Below, in pieces: positions 58,726 through 64,000 of a stretch of 64,000 nucleotides of DNA (positions are counted from its first letter, which is position 1; each line of letters begins with the position of its first letter). Source of the stretch: Bugulina stolonifera (taxonomy: Eukaryota; Bryozoa; Gymnolaemata; Cheilostomatida; Bugulidae). The translations under genes were made by a program, and so were the position numbers. The notes under the pieces were generated by a model, which made no database searches, was not told the DNA's origin, and worked only from the letters and a program-made list of their open reading frames with translations. Location of the stretch: assembly GCA_935421135.1 (NCBI GenBank), contig OW285189.1, positions 13,103,072 to 13,167,071 on the forward strand. The letters run 5' to 3'.

Positions 58726-61700
58726 ATGGCGGAACTACTAAGACCATCTTCCAGGGCACCTTCCCAGGTGAGGATAAATGTCTTATAGTTAATATACCTT
58801 CGAGATATCTCCCCATAAGCCTGTAAGTTAGACTATGAAGGGATAAGCTAATCGCTGTCTCACTGGTTGATTTTGTTATTAAGCAGGGCTTCAGAACAAT
58901 ATCTGATATTTTATGGTCAGATGGGCCTGGAGCCCATACTTTTAGGTATGTGTTCTACCATTCTTGTTCTACCTCAAGCTGTCGCTGTCAGAACTGCTGA
59001 ATGAGAACATTATTATATGTATTATCCAATAACCTGACCCGCTTGAGCTCATCATCTTCTGGTGTGTGTTATTCAACAATTTTTCATAAACTGCACCCAT
59101 AAACTAGGTAGCTATAAAACTATAACTGCTATCGAAGCTATCTTGCAAGTGTGCCAGTTACCACCATCTATAATGTACAACCTATTTTTTGGACAGATCT
59201 CAATGTTGAAATAACATATGATGAGTTTTGACAGGTGATTATTTGCAGCCAACTGTCACCTCTGATAAATAACTTGCCATGATAAGAAACGCTTTTAAAG
59301 TTAATCCAGATTTTTTTGTTGAACCTTTTGCAATTTTTCCTATGAAACTTCATAGTACAGTGTAGTACCAGGTAAGTCCCTACCAATCGATATAATCTCT
59401 AAAACAATGTGGCTAAAAAGCTATACATGTATCATGCACTTCTTTGTTGGTTATAAACTTTCTCATGAACAAGTTTACTTTTTAAAATTGATTTTTGTTA
59501 TATAATGCCCTGAGCTAGGGAGAGCCAAGTGAAGTGGTTGAACTCTATACTATTATAGTAACAATATTGCAGAGAAATACTTGATATTTTATTATTCAAA
59601 TATTTGTTCAAGCCTGAGTCAACTAAATATACCTAATAATGCTAATAATAGCTATACAAACTTATCATAACAATAATTCTATTTAGTTTTTTCAGCATAT
59701 TACACCCAGTAATTACACACAATGTCTACGAAAGAAGTTCGTTTGTCAAGTATTATATGACTGTGATACTGGAATATTTTAAAAGTTTCTTATAATACAC
59801 AATAGCCAAACTACCTTGGCTACATTACAATGAATATAATTTTTTAAAGAAAAACAAATAGTAACAAAGCAGAGGTTCCACTTGTAAAGAATTAGTTTTT
59901 GTTAGTGCTACCTTCTTTAGGGCTTACAAAACTTTACATAACAGATTAGAGCTGCGAGTTTATTTGAAACAGGACAATGTTTATATAACACAAAGTAGAA
60001 TAAGCTAACGATTCCGTAGTGTAGCTGATACCATATCAAGTATGGAGGAAACTGTAAGTACGAAATTAATCGAAAGTAAATATAATTATCACATATCAAC
60101 ACAAGGAAATTAAAAGTTTTCGATTAATGCACATGCATGTAGATTCTAAATAATAGGACCTAATTATTGTGAAACTAAAATCTATACCTGCTATTTTGTA
60201 TTTAAATATGTGACTAACTTTGAGATTTCAGCTCATTATGTTCGAACATACGTCTATCTTTCTAATTAAATCAAATCTGCTCTGGTTTAAAAAGTAGCAA
60301 TTCAAGTTACAGTGTCTTTCATATTTATCTCACATAGAGGGTCCGTATGTGTCATTAGTTAGGTGTGAAAGCCTCCTTCTCCAGACCTAGTACGAGAGGA
60401 AGTGATGATCCCGTAGATCGTGTGAGCAAATCACAGGGACGGTGCGACACTGGGCTGGGAAGAGAGAAATCTACTGTGGATGGAGTAGCTGGTGGACAAG
60501 GAGTACTTATCACAGAACTAGGATATGAGTCAGATGAAGGGAATAATGAGAATGGAGGACAAATCGTGAACGGCACAGCAGAAGTAGGTGACAGTCACAT
60601 AAGGGGTGATTAAACCAAGACCAGTTTGATTTTAATTGAACAGCATATAAAAATAGCAACATTTGGTATACTTATGGAACATTTGACTGAAGCGTATCTA
60701 TGATAATAGCCTAAAATTCTAATGTTCACATGATTGTAAGCCTCTACTAGAAAAAAGTCGGAAGCATTTAAAACATATTTGAAGTTAAATTTGGATACTT
60801 GATATGATAATTACAATAAGATGTATTTTCTTATAGCAGGTCATACCTGAAACTCTCCCTCCTGAAGAGACCAAATCAGAGGGGAGTAGCAAGGTGAAAC
60901 CAGCAGTCAACACACCAGATATATTCAATGATCAGGAGTGGGACACAGACCTGGAGGACGACGGTAAGCCAGAGCTAGAATTGCTGACTATATATTATTA
61001 TGCTCTGTTTGAATAAACCAAGCAAGAAGTGAAAGTAATGCATTAAAAAACAATTGTTTTTTTCTACTGTTGCTCAACTTTAAATAAAGAGCACATAGTT
61101 GTGTCATTAATCTCCATCCGTTCTTACAGAAGACCCACAAGGCATTTTATGCTATAGATTACAAATATAGTTTGTTAGAATCTAGTGCCAATAGCCAGGT
61201 GTGGTGAAACTGATGCAGCTATTAATAAAATATCAGCAGTGTCAAAGAATTTATAAGATGATAAAGCTGTATAGGCCTCCTATACTTACATAATGTTAAT
61301 TATTTTATGGAATCCGCACAATACATATTACATGTTAAATAAAGGATCCTTACCAACCGACATGGTTGAAGTCAATAGAATGCCAAGGTTATGTGACAGC
61401 TAATTTTGATGTTATGTAATTAATATGGTAATTTTGTGTTCAAATCTTACCAATATAAGTAACAGAGTGAAGGCACCCACAGGTACTTCAATCATAATGT
61501 TGGCATGTACTAAATAGCGATGTATACCTTTAATTAAATAACATTTATTTTCCAACTGGTCTTATTGGCTATATCAGTAAAACTCAGTAAAGCATATTCG
61601 ATCATGTACTTGAGACATTTCATTATATGAGTAATTACTGGTATATAAATTACTTTCTTGTATAAAAGCATACAAGTAGATACAATGTCTACATGTTTAC

Positions 61701-64000
61701 AGCACAAGTCATGCTACATGTAGTTACTCAGCATGGTTTTAACGTTTTTATTCATATGGAGCAGACAACTTCACTGGTTTCCAATGAAATGGACTTGTAA
61801 ACTTGTGCAATAGTGTAGTAGCTACTAGATTATAGATTATACACTGTATACATGTAACTCTATTATAGAAGGACCTTAGTACAATTTTATGTTTGTTTAT
61901 ATTAAAGATTTAGTAATATTGTTATATATTGGATGGGAAATTTTGCACAATTCTAATTTTTGGGAAGAAAATTTAAATTAAAATCAACAGCCATCAATCA
62001 TCCACTGGTCATTTGGCTAATTAAAATTCTATATAAAATTGGTGCCATGTCCAGCTAAATAGATATAAATTTCAATAATTGAAACATATCAAGCTATGCA
62101 CATCTCATGAGTGATATGAGGTGATTTATGTGTGTGGATAAGACAGATATATCTACTTACACCGTGTGTCATCCTCCATCTTGTTACAGAAGAGACCACA
62201 GATCTGGGTCCTCCATTTAGAGGTCTGTACAAGTCAATATGTGGTAAGCATGGCTGCACTCCCAATTCCTACTTCTTAAAACACCTGGATGAAAAGGAAG
62301 TCCGAATGAAACATCATGGATTTACAAAAACTGAGAGTCATGCTTTAGCAGAGGTGCTCAGAGTAAGTAATGCAGCCAACTATTAACCTATATACGTAAT
62401 CTCTGACCTATATACAATGTAGTTCAATGTTGTGCAGTTTTAGAACACTGCAGTATAATGTAGGCCACTAGTTCAAACTAAACATAGATAATGAGAATAT
62501 TTCACTGAACATAGAAGTTTAGGCCTATATGACTGAGCGCCACTAAATATGTAGACGTAGTACATGTAATATTATGTGCATGTAAACTAAATTATTATAT
62601 ATTTTATGTGCAATAAATGTCCAAACATAATACTGACCATAAATAATTATATATATTATATGAATTGTGTATTACAATCTACTTTACATGTAAATGTACT
62701 ATAAATTATATTGTACAGTACATACTATATAATATATATATACGTTTCATGTTCATGTAGGTATCATACTTGTATATATTATGCTATGTTTAGTCCATCA
62801 TCTGCGTGGATACACTAGATTTAGAAGATAACTGGTTAAGAAATGTTGGATGCAAACAGCTGTGTAAAATGATGCAAGAAAATGATAACATCCATGAAAT
62901 GGTGAGTAACTAAGGAGAGAGAAACCAAAGTATTAGACTAAAATATCTGAATCCTTATGAATTATGTTACATGAATGCGTTTAGCAGTAAACATGCGGTG
63001 TCCAATGGTAATGCATTACTCATGGAATAGTTATATATAATTAATAATGACTAGGCCGGCCATTACATATTTCCATTTTACATAATTTTAATATCAAAGC
63101 AAAGACACCCACCCACATGTCGAGAGAAATTACAGCAGTTAATACTTGTACATATCTAAGTGGATACGTGATTGTACCTCTTATACATTACATGAATGTA
63201 CAGTGTAGATATGCAGCATAAAGTATATATGTGGGCGTTTATGTATGGGAGGCTCAACTATCAGTCAATGTGCTATAGGGTGCAGGAGAAGAAGCAACAC
63301 ATGTCTAATTCAAATGGCATTAACTAATTATTGAAATGGAAATTAGAAGTCAAAGTAGTGAAAGTTATCATGTTATTTTGCCTTGAGTGACCTTACCAGC
63401 AGATTTTGTCAAAGAAGTTATTCTCTACAAAATTTGTTTTTTTTGTCACGACACCTAGTGCCCTTGTCATATCTGTTCGTTCAGTAGGCCCTGGTACCTA
63501 CATGCACATTTTTATTACCTGCACACACATGCACACTATATGTTTAGTTTTGGTCTATAAAGTTGAGCAATATTTTTCTAATAAACAGCTTGATGGAAAT
63601 TTTTCTGCATTACTAAATTAAAATGATACTACTTACACCATACTTACACTGAACCTACACCGTACTTACACAACACTTGCATTTTACTTACACTGTATAT
63701 TACAGAACCTTTCCCAGAATCAACTTGGGATAGAGGCAGCTATACAAATAGGGAACATGCTCAAGACCAACCAAACACTCCAGTCGCTGTCTCTAGCAGC
63801 TAATGCCTTTGAGGATAACATTGCCGAAATTCTTGCCGAGCCTCTAGAGGTATAATTGTCAATACAACATTAGAGTTATTAAAATTTTACTTTTGAAAAA
63901 AGCTAGACCAACTTGAAGCATGTGAATAGAATTGTCACTGGTACTGACCTTTTTAAAGCTAATGCTAAAACTGACAACATTGTAAATAGGATATGCAAGA
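58726..64000 (+). CDS. LRRC74-like: LRRC74-like leucine-rich-repeat protein, 5' part (runs off the window)
   Basis: Seven plus-strand exons are visible: 58726-58767, 58884-58945, 60391-60583, 60840-60963, 62190-62362, 62794-62901 and 63706-63849, after which a GTATAA donor follows and the gene continues beyond 64000. The first three exons are placed by frame and splice consensus only; they encode a Ser/Gly/Glu-rich, probably disordered N-terminus. From exon five the LRRC74A/B pattern is clear: YKSICGKHGCTPNSYFLKHL, then MKHHGFTKTESHALAEVL, then ribonuclease-inhibitor-type repeats with VDTLDLEDNWL and NLSQNQLGIEAAIQIGNML and LQSLSLAANAF. Proteins of this class are thought to be protein-binding scaffolds; the role of LRRC74 is poorly known. 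Exons two and four have tandem AG acceptors (AAGCAG, TAGCAG) that could add or drop one residue. The start ATG at 58726 is preceded by AAAAAATCTTGACAA. Confidence 0.82.

Overview
This is eukaryotic nuclear DNA, AT-rich and intron-bearing, and almost certainly from an animal. Five protein-coding genes can be read by splicing short exons at GT/AG borders. Each encodes a recognisable animal protein: a microsomal glutathione S-transferase 3 (MGST3), an HD-domain 5'-nucleotidase (HDDC2), mitochondrial ribosomal protein bS1m (MRPS28), a cGMP-dependent protein kinase (PKG), and the 5' part of an LRRC74-type leucine-rich-repeat protein. Palindromic words such as TACATGTA and TAGGCCTA are frequent, introns are modest in size and mobile-element relics are many. 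This would fit a marine invertebrate, perhaps a sponge, but the sequence alone does not fix the species.

Layout: MGST3 on the minus strand (558-2029); LINE relics and a TA-flanked inverted-repeat transposon (3.4-5.2 kb); an AT-rich block; HDDC2 on the minus strand (6877-9306) with a tRNA-derived SINE in its last intron; a 5'-truncated RTE-like LINE (9.7-10.5 kb); a nearly intact Ty3/gypsy LTR retrotransposon (10818-15703, target duplication GAGAT) whose gag and pol share one frame and are separated by a single UGA in the context UGA-CUA; MRPS28 on the plus strand (15962-22309) with a 5.4 kb first intron holding a second SINE; a repeat-rich interval with no confident gene (22.3-29.6 kb); the 16-exon PKG gene on the minus strand (29627-43165); a 2.9 kb hAT-type element with a perfect 8 bp target duplication 146 bp upstream of the PKG start codon; 12 kb of intergenic DNA with minisatellites, a 289 bp hAT-type MITE and hairpins; and the LRRC74-like gene on the plus strand from 58726 past the window end.

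The host genes are unrelated housekeeping and signalling genes, with no operon-like logic. The most notable items are the probable stop-codon readthrough in the young LTR element, the two hAT-type insertions with perfect target duplications, a dispersed family of short hairpins sharing an AGTTGTC-YTCTC arm, and a long low-complexity N-terminal exon in the PKG. Exon borders were placed by eye from reading frame, splice consensus and remembered family sequence. No search or alignment program was run.
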